DNA of 64,000 nt from WTFY01 sp965220895 (GTDB lineage Bacteria; Pseudomonadota; Gammaproteobacteria; UBA4575): the NCBI GenBank assembly GCA_965220895.1, contig OZ244850.1:992001-1056000 (forward strand). Direction: 5' to 3'. The position numbers were made by a program, and so were the translations under genes. Below, one piece after another: positions 52,564 to 61,750 of the stretch. Numbering within the stretch: position 1 is the stretch's first letter; the number at the start of each line of letters is the position of its first letter. The notes below the pieces were generated by a model that was not told the origin of the DNA, searched no databases, and worked only from the letters and a program-made list of their open reading frames with translations.

Positions 52564-55095
52564 ATGGAATACCTGAGACGAATACTTTTGGGAGTCCTTG
52601 TGCTCATGTTCACGGGCGCAACCACGGCCTTTGCACAGGGTGCCTGCCCGCTGCCGGCCGGGGTTGCCGACAACCCGCTCGCCACGCCCAGCGTGACGGC
52701 CGCCCAGGTGGAAGACGGCAGCGCCGATCTGCGCGATTTCGCACTGGCGGCCCGCGATTACATGGAAAGCGTGACCGGGGCGGAAATAGCGCACAACGCA
52801 TGCGTCATCCGCGAGGATGGCGGGCCCTGGAAGTCCGGCTCGACCTACCTCGTGACCCTGTCGGCCGATGGCAGGGTATTTTTTCACTCGGCCAGGGCTG
52901 CCCTGGGCGGCAGGCCGCTCAGGCCAGCCGTCTGGGCAGCGATTGCTGACGCGACCGGGGCCGCGGACTTGCGCACCACACAAAATTTCGGAAACCCGAA
53001 CGGCGGAGCCTTGCCGGCACGGATCGGGGGGGGCTACGCCATCGGCTTTCGACGCGCCGGGGGGAATCCGCTCATTCTCCTCGCCGGTCTCGATATCGGT
53101 GAAGCCCACCTCGCGATGGAAACCGTCGATCCCGGACAACCCGCGGTGCGGGCAGACCAGGTAGTGGACCGCACCACGCTCAAGGCCTTTGTCGACGGGG
53201 CGACCGAGCATCTCATCGATCTCTACCGCTCCGAGGGCCGGGCTGCCTTCACGAAGGTCAAGAGCGTCTTTCGCGACCCGAACGGACCCTGGCGGCACGG
53301 GCCGATCTATCTCTTCATCATGGAGCCGACCGGCTACACGATCTTTCACGGTGCCTTCCCGGACGAGTTTGAATTCCGCACTCCCACGGATACCCTGAGA
53401 GACGAGGTTACCGGTCAACTGATCCTGCCGCAGATCATCCAGGCCGCGAGCAGCAGTCCCGACGGCGGCTACGTGCGCTATTTTTTCGACAATCCCGATG
53501 ACGACACCGACAGCGCCACGATCCCCAAGGTGACCTACGCGCGCCTGCACGTCTTCCAGGGACGGCGCCCCGATGGCAGCACGTTCCCCGCTCCGCTCAT
53601 CTTCGGGGCCGGCATCTACGGCGATCCCGCCTCCGGGCAGAGCCAATCCGCCGCCAAGGACTGGCTGGCCCGTTTCGGGCGCACCGTCGCGAGCCAGGCC
53701 GTGGACATGATCGGTGACCGCCTGTCAACGCCCGCCTCCGGGATGGCCCATGCCGAGATCGCCGGGCGCACCTTGAATGCGGATACATTGCGAACCTGGC
53801 AGGCCTCGGGCAATCTGGCTCTCGCCGAAGAGCTGCTGGACGATGCGCCGGCCATCGGCGGTTCCTCGTTTGCGGACTCAAGGCCTGTGAGCGCCGCATC
53901 CTTCACACCTTCCATCAATGACCTGCTGTTCAGAAGCTCGTTCTACCTGCCGGTGGCGGCCGGCGGCAGCGCTGGCGGCTCGGGTCACGGGCGCTGGGCC
54001 CTGTGGGGGCAGGCGGCCTGGACCGAGTTCGACGGCGGCAGCGGACTGTCCCAGGAGGGCGAGGTCAAGACCGGCATGCTGGGCGTGGATTACGAAATCG
54101 GCAATATGGTGTCGGGTCTCGCGGTCTCCCGCACCTGGGGCGATGGTGACTTCGAGGTGGATGCAACCGAGGAGAATGATATCGAGACCGCGCTGACGAG
54201 CGTGTTCCCCTATCTGCGCTATGCCCTGGGCGAGCGGATGTCCGTATGGGGCATGCTGGGCTATGGCGAGGGCAGCATGTGGCTCGATGAGAACGCCATT
54301 GACCGGTCCACCAAGACCGACCTAGAGATGAATATGGGCGCTCTCGGATTCCGTGGCGACCTGATGACGGCCTCCGAATCCGGCGGCTTTGGCCTGGCGG
54401 TGAAATCGGATGTGTTCATTGTCCGCGTGGAGTCGGACAGCCATGAAAACCTGAGCTCGATCGATGCGGATACCCGGCGGCTGCGACTGGGCGTTGAGGG
54501 CTCGCGCGAGATGGCGCTTGCGCGGGGCAGCCTGCTGCGCTCGTCTCTGGAAGTCGGGGTACGCTACGACGAGGGCGATGCCGACACCGGTGCAGGGGTG
54601 GAGGTCGGTGGTGGCCTGCGCTACACCTGTCCCGAGAAGGGCCTGATCATGGAAGCCAATGCCAGGGGCCTGCTGGCCCACGAACAAAGCGGTTACGACG
54701 AATGGGGCGTCAGCGGATCGATCCAGTTGCGACCCGGAGCCTCGCAGCGCGGCCTGTCGTTGACGCTGGCGCCGTCATGGGGCGTGGCCTCCAGCGGGGT
54801 CCAGGGCCTGTGGTCGCGCGCGGATGCGATCTCTGCGGCCTCCAGTTACGAGGCAGACCCCAGGGGACGCCTGGATGCCGAGGTGGCTTATGGCATGGGA
54901 GCCCTGGGCGGGATGGGCCTGCTCACCTCGTATGCCGCCGTTGAATTCTCGGACAGCAACCCATTCCGTGTCGGCACGCGTCTCAACGTGGGCACCTCGG
55001 TTGAATTGAGTCTCGAAGGCCTCCACCGCCAGGACGCCGATCACAGCGACCGCTCGGAAAATGCGCTGATGCTGCAAAGCGCCGTGTACTGGTAG
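52564..55095 (+). CDS. Autotransporter with a double Cache-type passenger
   Basis: 843 residues from ATG 52564. Signal MEYLRRILLGVLVLMFTGAT...AQG. The passenger holds two similar Cache-like modules: DLRDFALAARDYMESV...YLVTLSADGRVFFHSARAA (about 45-170) and LKAFVDGATEHLIDLYRSEG...YLFIMEPTGYTIFHGAF (about 200-345). These small-molecule-binding folds usually sit on chemoreceptors and kinases. A linker follows, then an autotransporter barrel (from about 480, GRWALWGQAAWTEFDGGSG) ending QSAVYW. Inference: a surface-displayed ligand binder. The aromatic terminus (Trp) is a less usual barrel end. Confidence 0.85.
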   Translation: MEYLRRILLGVLVLMFTGATTAFAQGACPLPAGVADNPLATPSVTAAQVEDGSADLRDFALAARDYMESVTGAEIAHNACVIREDGGPWKSGSTYLVTLSADGRVFFHSARAALGGRPLRPAVWAAIADATGAADLRTTQNFGNPNGGALPARIGGGYAIGFRRAGGNPLILLAGLDIGEAHLAMETVDPGQPAVRADQVVDRTTLKAFVDGATEHLIDLYRSEGRAAFTKVKSVFRDPNGPWRHGPIYLFIMEPTGYTIFHGAFPDEFEFRTPTDTLRDEVTGQLILPQIIQAASSSPDGGYVRYFFDNPDDDTDSATIPKVTYARLHVFQGRRPDGSTFPAPLIFGAGIYGDPASGQSQSAAKDWLARFGRTVASQAVDMIGDRLSTPASGMAHAEIAGRTLNADTLRTWQASGNLALAEELLDDAPAIGGSSFADSRPVSAASFTPSINDLLFRSSFYLPVAAGGSAGGSGHGRWALWGQAAWTEFDGGSGLSQEGEVKTGMLGVDYEIGNMVSGLAVSRTWGDGDFEVDATEENDIETALTSVFPYLRYALGERMSVWGMLGYGEGSMWLDENAIDRSTKTDLEMNMGALGFRGDLMTASESGGFGLAVKSDVFIVRVESDSHENLSSIDADTRRLRLGVEGSREMALARGSLLRSSLEVGVRYDEGDADTGAGVEVGGGLRYTCPEKGLIMEANARGLLAHEQSGYDEWGVSGSIQLRPGASQRGLSLTLAPSWGVASSGVQGLWSRADAISAASSYEADPRGRLDAEVAYGMGALGGMGLLTSYAAVEFSDSNPFRVGTRLNVGTSVELSLEGLHRQDADHSDRSENALMLQSAVYW

Positions 55096-55193
55096 TCGTT
55101 TGGAGTTTCGAGGCCACGAGCCTCGAATCACGCACTGGCCTCGGGACGGACCTTCGGGTCCGCCTGTGGCCTTCGGATCACACGAGAGGAAAT

Positions 55194-55934
55194 TCAGGCA
55201 CCGCAAGCGCGCTCGTGCATGGCCCGCTCGATCTCGGACAGGATCGCGGCTGCAGACTTTCGCGGGTGCTCGGCCTGTGCGATCGGGCGCCCCACCACCA
55301 GATGATCTGAACCGTCCAGGATGGCCTGATAGGGCGTGAGTGAGCGCTTGTGCTCGTCCACGGATTCACCTGCCGGACGAATCCCTGGGGTGACGATCAG
55401 GAAGGCCTGATCCGGGAAGGCCTCGCGCAGCTCCCGCACCGACTGTCCGGAGGCAATCAGCCCTTCGCAGCCAGCCTCGAGCGCACGTTTCGCACGCTGG
55501 TGCACTACCGTTGATGCATCCAGTGCAGGACCCGCGCCCGGTACGGTGAGATCACTGCCGTCCATGCTCGAGAGCAGGGTGACCATCAGCAGGGCGGGTT
55601 TTTCTCCGCGCCGACCGGCTTTTGCCGCGCGCACCGTGGCCTCGTTGCCCTGCAGGGTCAACAGTTCCAGCGCCCCGGCAAATTCATCCGGCATGTTGCG
55701 CAGTGCGGCGCGTACCGTGTTGTCGATGTCCCCGATCTTCAGGTCGAGAAACACTTTCTTGCCCTGGTCCAGCAGGCGCTCGACATAGCTCCACCCGGCA
55801 CCCATGAACAGCTGCCAGCCGACCTTGTAAAAGCCCACCGTCTCTGCAAGGCCGTCCACCAACACATCGGCCTCCCCGGCCGTGTCGAAATCCAGGGCGA
55901 CGATCAGGTGATCGGAGACAGACCGTTCAGTCAT
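55194..55934 (-). CDS. pyrF: Orotidine 5'-phosphate decarboxylase
   Basis: 246 residues from ATG 55934 (MTERSVSDHLIVALDFDTAG). Catalytic charged network in VFLDLKIGDIDNT; phosphate-binding VTPGIRPAG and DHLVVGRPIAQAEHP. Final step of UMP synthesis. Upstream readings in frame lack family similarity. Confidence 0.95.
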   Translation of the reverse strand: MTERSVSDHLIVALDFDTAGEADVLVDGLAETVGFYKVGWQLFMGAGWSYVERLLDQGKKVFLDLKIGDIDNTVRAALRNMPDEFAGALELLTLQGNEATVRAAKAGRRGEKPALLMVTLLSSMDGSDLTVPGAGPALDASTVVHQRAKRALEAGCEGLIASGQSVRELREAFPDQAFLIVTPGIRPAGESVDEHKRSLTPYQAILDGSDHLVVGRPIAQAEHPRKSAAAILSEIERAMHERACGA

Positions 55935-56070
55935 GGGGGAAGGGAGCGATGTTGCAGCTTGCGGCCCGGGATCGATGCCGGTTCGTGATTCATTTTTCCT
56001 GCGCCAGATACTATCATAGCTTCCCGCCGAACACCGAGACTGCAAACCCGACCTGGAGAGGATACCCGTA

Positions 56071-56499
56071 ATGCAGCAACTGCCCCATCATTACACGGTA
56101 CGCGCCGAAGGCCGGCCCGCAGGCACCATCACCACCCGAGTCGATGGCCTGGAAACACTTGAAGTCGCCGCCCCGAAACAGTTCGACGGACCGGGGGATA
56201 AGTGGTCGCCCGAGGACATGCTGGTGGCCTGTGCCGCCGACTGCCTGATCCTGACCTTCCGGGCCATCGCCACGGCCTCGAAACTGGATTGGGTGAGTCT
56301 GACCTGTGATGCGAAGGGCACGCTCGATTCCGTCGAGCGCGTGACCCGGTTTACCGACCTGCACCTTACCGCCACGCTCGAGATCGCACCGGATGAAAGC
56401 CCGGAGAAGGCCGCCAAGCTGCTGGAAAAAGCCGAGCAAGTGTGCCTGGTCACCAACTCGCTCAGTTCGCGAATCCACCTGAGCGTGCACATCGCCTGA
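56071..56499 (+). CDS. OsmC-family peroxiredoxin-like protein
   Basis: 142 residues. Active Cys pair in MLVACAADCLILTFRAIA and EKAEQVCLVTNSLS, the arrangement of OsmC/YhfA thiol peroxidases. It reduces organic hydroperoxides (family knowledge). Stand-alone gene between pyrF and hemB, divergent from pyrF. Confidence 0.92.
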   Translation: MQQLPHHYTVRAEGRPAGTITTRVDGLETLEVAAPKQFDGPGDKWSPEDMLVACAADCLILTFRAIATASKLDWVSLTCDAKGTLDSVERVTRFTDLHLTATLEIAPDESPEKAAKLLEKAEQVCLVTNSLSSRIHLSVHIA

Positions 56500-56598
56500 G
56501 CCCGGGCCGGGGCTAACCTGGCAGGGGCCTTCAAGACAGCACACCCCGGCTTTGCTACTATCGGCAAACGCCTACATCCAGGAGCCCCGAATCGTTCC

Positions 56599-57594
56599 AT
56601 GAGCCCCCGCTATCCCAGCACCCGCATGCGCAGAATGCGTGCCGATGCGTTCTCGCGTGACCTGATGCGCGAACACCGCGTGCAGGCCACGGACCTCATC
56701 TGGCCGGTATTCGTGCACGAAGGGGCGGGGCGTGAGCCCGTACCCTCGATGCCGGGCGTCGAGCGCCTCGGTATCGAGGCCCTGCTCGAGGAGGCCGGAC
56801 AGGCGCATGCGTTGGGGATTCCCGCAGTGGCCGTATTTCCCGTGGTCGGGGCCGACAGGAAGTCCGAGCGGGCCGAGGAGGCCTGCAGCCCGGACGGTAT
56901 CGCACAGCGTGCGATCGCCGCCCTCAAGCAGGCCACTCCCGAACTCGGCGTGATCAGCGATGTCGCCCTGGACCCGTTCACCTCCCATGGCCAGGACGGG
57001 CTGATCGACGAGAAGGGCTACGTGGTCAACGATGCGACGGTCGAGGTGCTGGTCGAGCAGGCCCTGTCGCATGCCCGTGCCGGGGCCGATATCGTCGCGC
57101 CCTCGGACATGATGGACGGGCGCATCGGCAGCATCCGCCACAGCCTGGAAGTCAACGGCTTTCAGAACACGAAGATCCTGGCCTATTCCGCCAAGTATGC
57201 CTCGGCCTTTTACGGGCCGTTTCGCGATGCCGTGGGTTCTGCGGCGAACCTCTCCGGAGGGGACAAGTATTCCTACCAGATGGACCCGGCCAATTCCGAG
57301 GAGGCGCTTCGCGAGGTGGCCCTCGATATCGAGGAGGGTGCGGACATCGTCATGATCAAGCCGGGCCTGCCGTACCTGGACATCGTGCGGCGCACCAAGC
57401 AGCAATTCGGCATGCCAACCTTCGTGTATCAGGTCAGCGGTGAATACAGCATGCTCAAGGCCGCCACAGAAAGCGGCTGGCTTGAGGAGCGAAGCTGTGT
57501 GATGGAGTCCCTGCTTGCCATCAAGCGCGCAGGTGCCGATGCCATCCTGACGTACTTCGCCAAGGAGGTGGCGCACTGGCTGGCCGAGAACTGA
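56599..57594 (+). CDS. hemB: Delta-aminolevulinic acid dehydratase (porphobilinogen synthase)
   Basis: 331 residues. Active-site lysines in ILAYSAKYASAFYGPFR and VMIKPGLPYLDIV; DVALDPFTSHGQDGLID lacks the zinc-binding Cys triad, so it is the Mg-dependent type, as in Pseudomonas. It joins two ALA to porphobilinogen. With hemF the window encodes two tetrapyrrole steps. Its stop overlaps the putative CTG start of the next gene. Confidence 0.97.
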   Translation: MSPRYPSTRMRRMRADAFSRDLMREHRVQATDLIWPVFVHEGAGREPVPSMPGVERLGIEALLEEAGQAHALGIPAVAVFPVVGADRKSERAEEACSPDGIAQRAIAALKQATPELGVISDVALDPFTSHGQDGLIDEKGYVVNDATVEVLVEQALSHARAGADIVAPSDMMDGRIGSIRHSLEVNGFQNTKILAYSAKYASAFYGPFRDAVGSAANLSGGDKYSYQMDPANSEEALREVALDIEEGADIVMIKPGLPYLDIVRRTKQQFGMPTFVYQVSGEYSMLKAATESGWLEERSCVMESLLAIKRAGADAILTYFAKEVAHWLAEN

Positions 57595-58136
57595 GCCGGC
57601 TTCACTACTTCGCGTACGGCTCCAATCTGTTAACCGGCAGACTCACCGCCCGGAACCGGTGCCCGTCAGCGCGGTATCTTGCAAATGCCACCGCTGATCA
57701 GTTCAGGCTTGAATTCTCGAAAGTAGGTGAAGACGGTTCGGGCAAAGCCACTCTGGTCCGGTCCCACCGGGCGCGTGTTCACGGTGTGATCTATGAGGTC
57801 GGTCGCCGCGAACTTGAATCTCTCGACAACGCGGAACCCAATTACTGCAGGGAGGACTGCTTCCAGGTGACTGTTGCCAGTACGGGGGTTTGCGAAACGG
57901 TGACCACCTACATTGCGCCGACTAAACACAGAAACTCTGAAATGAAACCGTTCGATTGGTATCTGGCCCTGATCGTCGCCGGTGCGATGGAACATCGGTT
58001 TCCTTCGACAGTCATTGCGGCCTATCGCGGCACCGCTGCTTGGGTCGACGAGGAAAAGAGAAGAAAACTCGAGGCGGACTCGCTCCTTCAGGAATCAGGA
58101 TTTGCAAGTGTGGAGCAGGTGCTGAAACCGAAGTAA
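57591..58136 (+). CDS. Gamma-glutamylcyclotransferase-like protein, probable CTG start
   Basis: 181 residues if read from CTG 57591, which overlaps the hemB stop as CTGA: SRLHYFAYGSNLLTGRLTAR. YFAYGSNL is the substrate-binding loop of GGCT/AIG2 folds; VHGVIYEVGRRELESLDNAE gives the catalytic Glu region. No ATG, GTG or TTG occurs in this frame before the motif; the first conventional start (GTG 57786) would remove the active-site loop. So either CTG is used or the start codon was lost. Confidence 0.75.
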   Translation: MSRLHYFAYGSNLLTGRLTARNRCPSARYLANATADQFRLEFSKVGEDGSGKATLVRSHRARVHGVIYEVGRRELESLDNAEPNYCREDCFQVTVASTGVCETVTTYIAPTKHRNSEMKPFDWYLALIVAGAMEHRFPSTVIAAYRGTAAWVDEEKRRKLEADSLLQESGFASVEQVLKPK

Positions 58137-58216
58137 TTAATCATGCCAGTATTCAATACCCAGGTTCAAAGTTGCCCAAATGACAAATCGCCTGCTCTAA
58201 AATTTCTGCGGATCAG

Positions 58217-59686
58217 CTATAGAGAACCCATATTACCAATGCCCGGAAATTCGACTGATGGACTTTCCGTAACTTTTCGTCCGATTTCGTAGCAATATAA
58301 GGCACACGGGAAATGGTCGATTCGCACGTTATCCTCACACGTCTCAACAGCCTCTGTTTTGGAAGTCGCGCCAACAACAGAATCTGATGAAAAATTTTTC
58401 CTCGCAAACTCCATTAACCCCTTTAATTCGCTGGGGCGATGAACAAAACGGTCTGACCATTTTATTTCCATCGCCCAACTTGGGCGGAATGAACGGGAAG
58501 GAGCAAGAACGACAAGATCAACTTCCAGATTCTGGCGGCCTTTTTTCCAGCGAGCATAGTGAATATTTCTCATAAAGTCAGAATGAAACCACTGGCTGAA
58601 TACAGCAGTCTCTGCCATGAGCCCCATTGCTTCATCTTCTTCACGGAGCGGAGAAAATAGTGCACACCTCATGGAAGGATTGGTGAGGTATACCTTGAAA
58701 TTCCTGTTTCGTTGAAATGTTTTGCCCGAATCATCGACGCGTCTGATTCGTACAATAAGAAACGCTGCTTCAAGATATTCCAGATAGCGGCGGATAGTAT
58801 TTTTTCTAACACCTGAGCTCGTTGCCAGACCTTCCAAGTTGAGTTCCTGACCAGAATGATACGCTATGGTTGAAAACAGGCGATTGAGTTCCTGGACATC
58901 CTGGATCCCATACAGTCCAGGTAGATCTCTGAGAAGCACCTTGTCAATAATGTCTCGCCCCAGGTAACGCTGTACGTCCTGTTGGATATGCTCATTCAGC
59001 ACCGCCTCGGGGTAGCCTCCATAGTTCAGATATTCGATGAACTTGCGATTCAGTCGGTGAATATCACGAGCGGCGTAATAGGTGTTCTGTGCGATGGACA
59101 TTGTCGCGATCAGATCATTTTCGATTCCCTTGAAATCAAGGAATTCCGCAAAGGTTAAGGGAGGCAGATAAAATTCTGTGAACCTGCCGGCACCACTTTC
59201 CTGACTTTTAAGACGAAGTGCTGCTGCCGCTGATCCTGATGCGATAAACCGTGTATTGGGATATCGGTCAGTAAGTGCCTTGAGGTGAACTTCCCAGTCC
59301 TTGAGGTACTGTATTTCATCGAAAATCATCACCCTGCGTGAACCAGGGTCATGAAGGCTCTGTTTTTCAAAAAGCTGCAGCAATCTCTCCAAGGCCATCC
59401 CGCTGTACAGGGGCGTATCAAGGGAAACCATGAACAACTGACTGGCTGGAAACCCCTCAGACAAAGCGTGCTCAACCAGCTGCTTAAGCATCACGGTTTT
59501 TCCAACGCGCCTTGGACCCATCAATACGACAGAACGGTTCACGTCCCAATTCAGGGCAACCTTGACGAACGGCTCGAAATAGGCGCGCCGGCGTAGGTCT
59601 GGAGGAAGACCTGCTCTTCCATCGAACCACCAGGTATTGTCTCTTTTAAGGCTCTTCAAGATGTCTGCTTCTGCGATCTCCAGCAT
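58217..59686 (-). CDS. AAA (AAA_14) ATPase with DUF4143
   Basis: 489 residues from ATG 59686 (a GTG at 59698 adds four). Walker A VLMGPRRVGKTVML, Walker B RRVMIFDEIQYLKDWE, sensor FIASGSAAAALRLKS; the second half (LEGLATSSGVRKNTIRRYLE, EVDLVVLAP...AMEIKWSDR) is DUF4143 with a winged helix and a restriction-like (E-V-D...E-I-K) fold. Proteins of this type are common in mobile or conflict-related settings but their biochemical role is unsettled. More AT-rich than hemB. Confidence 0.9.
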   Translation of the reverse strand: MLEIAEADILKSLKRDNTWWFDGRAGLPPDLRRRAYFEPFVKVALNWDVNRSVVLMGPRRVGKTVMLKQLVEHALSEGFPASQLFMVSLDTPLYSGMALERLLQLFEKQSLHDPGSRRVMIFDEIQYLKDWEVHLKALTDRYPNTRFIASGSAAAALRLKSQESGAGRFTEFYLPPLTFAEFLDFKGIENDLIATMSIAQNTYYAARDIHRLNRKFIEYLNYGGYPEAVLNEHIQQDVQRYLGRDIIDKVLLRDLPGLYGIQDVQELNRLFSTIAYHSGQELNLEGLATSSGVRKNTIRRYLEYLEAAFLIVRIRRVDDSGKTFQRNRNFKVYLTNPSMRCALFSPLREEDEAMGLMAETAVFSQWFHSDFMRNIHYARWKKGRQNLEVDLVVLAPSRSFRPSWAMEIKWSDRFVHRPSELKGLMEFARKNFSSDSVVGATSKTEAVETCEDNVRIDHFPCALYCYEIGRKVTESPSVEFPGIGNMGSL

Positions 59687-59954
59687 AGCTATGTTCACTT
59701 AAGTTCTTTCGATTGATCTTAACAGGATTCAGGCCTGTAATCAATTGAATCTTAAATGAATATTTTGTCAGGAATATCCTCCCCATCGATCCAAATACCG
59801 GGATAGGCCGCGAAAATGCCAAGTAACGCTCGCAAGAGCCTGGCAATTCGGACATGGTGCAGAAAGGTGGTATACCCCGCAAATGGTCCCGCACAGACCC
59901 TCCCGGCGACGCTCCTTCGGAGGTCGCCAAGGAAAGATCAGGCGGTGTGGGTAC

Positions 59955-61001
59955 TCAGTGTGCCGTTTGCAGCAACTCGCCCAGGTAGCCGTTGATCTGG
60001 TCAAAATCCCCGTCGAGCAGGCCCAGCATGCCGAAATGCCCGGCCAGGGTGGGAACCTCCTTGAGCTCGCTGTTCGGGATCATCTGCTGCTCGGCCTGGC
60101 AGTCACCCAGCGGAATGAACATGTCATGGGTAAAGGCAATGACGAACACCTTGGCCTGGATGGCCCCCAGGGTGTCTTCCAGGCTCTTCCCGGAATATGC
60201 CCCGACATCCCCGCGTTTCCACTTTGAGGCCATGCACAGCAGGTTGTTGGGGTCCATGGGCTTGAACCAGGCTTCCCAGAAACCGGTCAGGTAGTTGTCC
60301 AGCGAGTCGATGCCGAGCGCCTCCCATTTTTGCTGGCGGTAGAACTCCGTGCAGTTTCCCATCAGGGCAAACACGTGGGCCATGCGCTTAAGGCCCAGTT
60401 CCACGCCGTGCGCATCTGTGTACCGCCCGCCCTCGAAGGCCGGGTCCGACTTCAGGGCATTGCTGAACACGTCCACGTACAGGGAGTCGTGCGGAGTGGT
60501 CTTCGCCGTGCCGCCGATCGGGGCGGCGCGCTTGACCAGGTCCGGATAGCGCACGCACCACTCGTAGGTCTGCTGCGCGCCCATGGACCAGCCGGTCACC
60601 AGTTCGATGCTTTGCACGCCGAATTCCTCGGTCAGCAGCTTATGCTGTGCGCGCACGTCATCGCCGATGGAAATGTCCGGGAAGTCCGCACCGTTGTCCG
60701 GCACCGGGGCATTGTGCGGCGAGGTCGACAGTCCGCTGCCGAGCTGGTTGGGCACGATGATGAAGTATTTTTCCGGGTCCAGCGCCAGGCCCTTGCCGAT
60801 GTACGACTCCATGGCCTTGTTGGTGCCGGAAAACATGACCGTGAAGACGACCGCGTTGGTCTTGTCCTCGTTCAGTTCACCGAAACTGGCATAGGCCAGT
60901 TGACAGTCGGGCAGCGTCTTGCCGCATTCCAGTTCGAAATCGCCGAGCTCGTACATGGAGTACGGGCCGTGGTTTTCCTGGGAGTAGTATTCGTTATCCA
61001 T
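59955..61001 (-). CDS. MetX-like alpha/beta hydrolase (homoserine acetyltransferase family)
   Basis: 348 residues. The nucleophile is in VTGWSMGAQQTYEWC, the acid in FTHDMFIP and the His in TLAGHFGMLGLLDG. The opening pattern (LECGKTLPDCQLAYASFGEL, VPNQLGSGLSTSP) is that of the MetX family. It may use homoserine and acetyl-CoA or be a related hydrolase; MetW is not adjacent, so a methionine role is uncertain. The 268 bp between its stop and the AAA ATPase show no gene. Confidence 0.85.
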   Translation of the reverse strand: MDNEYYSQENHGPYSMYELGDFELECGKTLPDCQLAYASFGELNEDKTNAVVFTVMFSGTNKAMESYIGKGLALDPEKYFIIVPNQLGSGLSTSPHNAPVPDNGADFPDISIGDDVRAQHKLLTEEFGVQSIELVTGWSMGAQQTYEWCVRYPDLVKRAAPIGGTAKTTPHDSLYVDVFSNALKSDPAFEGGRYTDAHGVELGLKRMAHVFALMGNCTEFYRQQKWEALGIDSLDNYLTGFWEAWFKPMDPNNLLCMASKWKRGDVGAYSGKSLEDTLGAIQAKVFVIAFTHDMFIPLGDCQAEQQMIPNSELKEVPTLAGHFGMLGLLDGDFDQINGYLGELLQTAH

Positions 61002-61171
61002 TCACGCCTCCTCGCTTCAGCGTCGATGTGTTTTGATTGTTGTTAAGACGACCACCGGCAAGCCAGACCAAGCGGCACGCTTTCAGAAGGCTGATTTTAG
61101 CACCCGATGGTCAACGGCTTGCAAATTGCTACAATATAGTAGTATTTAGCTGTTTATTGGCGAAAGAAGTA

Positions 61172-61750
61172 ATGAACGAGAAACGCATACGAAAAGCCGT
61201 TCATTCGCAACTGCTTAGACATTTTCGTCAAAATTGTTCAGCACGTATTATTGACGAACTAGGACTTCTCCATGGAGAAGCTAGAATTGACATTGCTATC
61301 ATTAACGGAAATTTATACGGCATCGAAATTAAATCTGCATACGATGACCTGTCTAGGCTTTCTTCCCAAGTCAAAACTTACAACCTAATCTTTAATAAAG
61401 TCACTTTGGTTCTTGCTGAGAAATTTCTTGAAGAGGCAAAAGAGATTGTTCCAACTTGGTGGGGGATTGTCACAGTCATCCAAGGTCCACGTGGAGGGAT
61501 CAATTTAAACAGGGTGCGTTTGGGAAAATCAAATATGAAAATTGATCTCCATTCAATGGCAATGTTGCTGTGGCGAGATGAGGTGGTTAATTTATTGAAG
61601 GCAGAAGGAGTTACGGGTGCCACACTGCACGAACCTAGGTCTGTCCTATATAGCAAACTAATGACTGCAATGGATCCTAAATCTCTCCAAAAAAATATTT
61701 GTAGCACACTTAGGCTTAGGGAAAATTGGCGCAATCTCGGACAATCTTAG
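61172..61750 (+). CDS. sce7726-type protein, probable PD-(D/E)xK nuclease
   Basis: 192 residues from ATG 61172 (MNEKRIRKAVHSQLLRHFRQ). The core ARIDIAIINGNLYGIEIKSA is a PD-(D/E)xK motif (Asp, then E-x-K) and DDLSRLSSQVKTYNLIFNKV the following helix, as in restriction-endonuclease-like folds. It belongs to the sce7726 family, usually found beside sce7725/beta proteins. It converges on the beta gene with a 35-bp overlap. AT-rich, likely acquired. Confidence 0.75.
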   Translation: MNEKRIRKAVHSQLLRHFRQNCSARIIDELGLLHGEARIDIAIINGNLYGIEIKSAYDDLSRLSSQVKTYNLIFNKVTLVLAEKFLEEAKEIVPTWWGIVTVIQGPRGGINLNRVRLGKSNMKIDLHSMAMLLWRDEVVNLLKAEGVTGATLHEPRSVLYSKLMTAMDPKSLQKNICSTLRLRENWRNLGQS

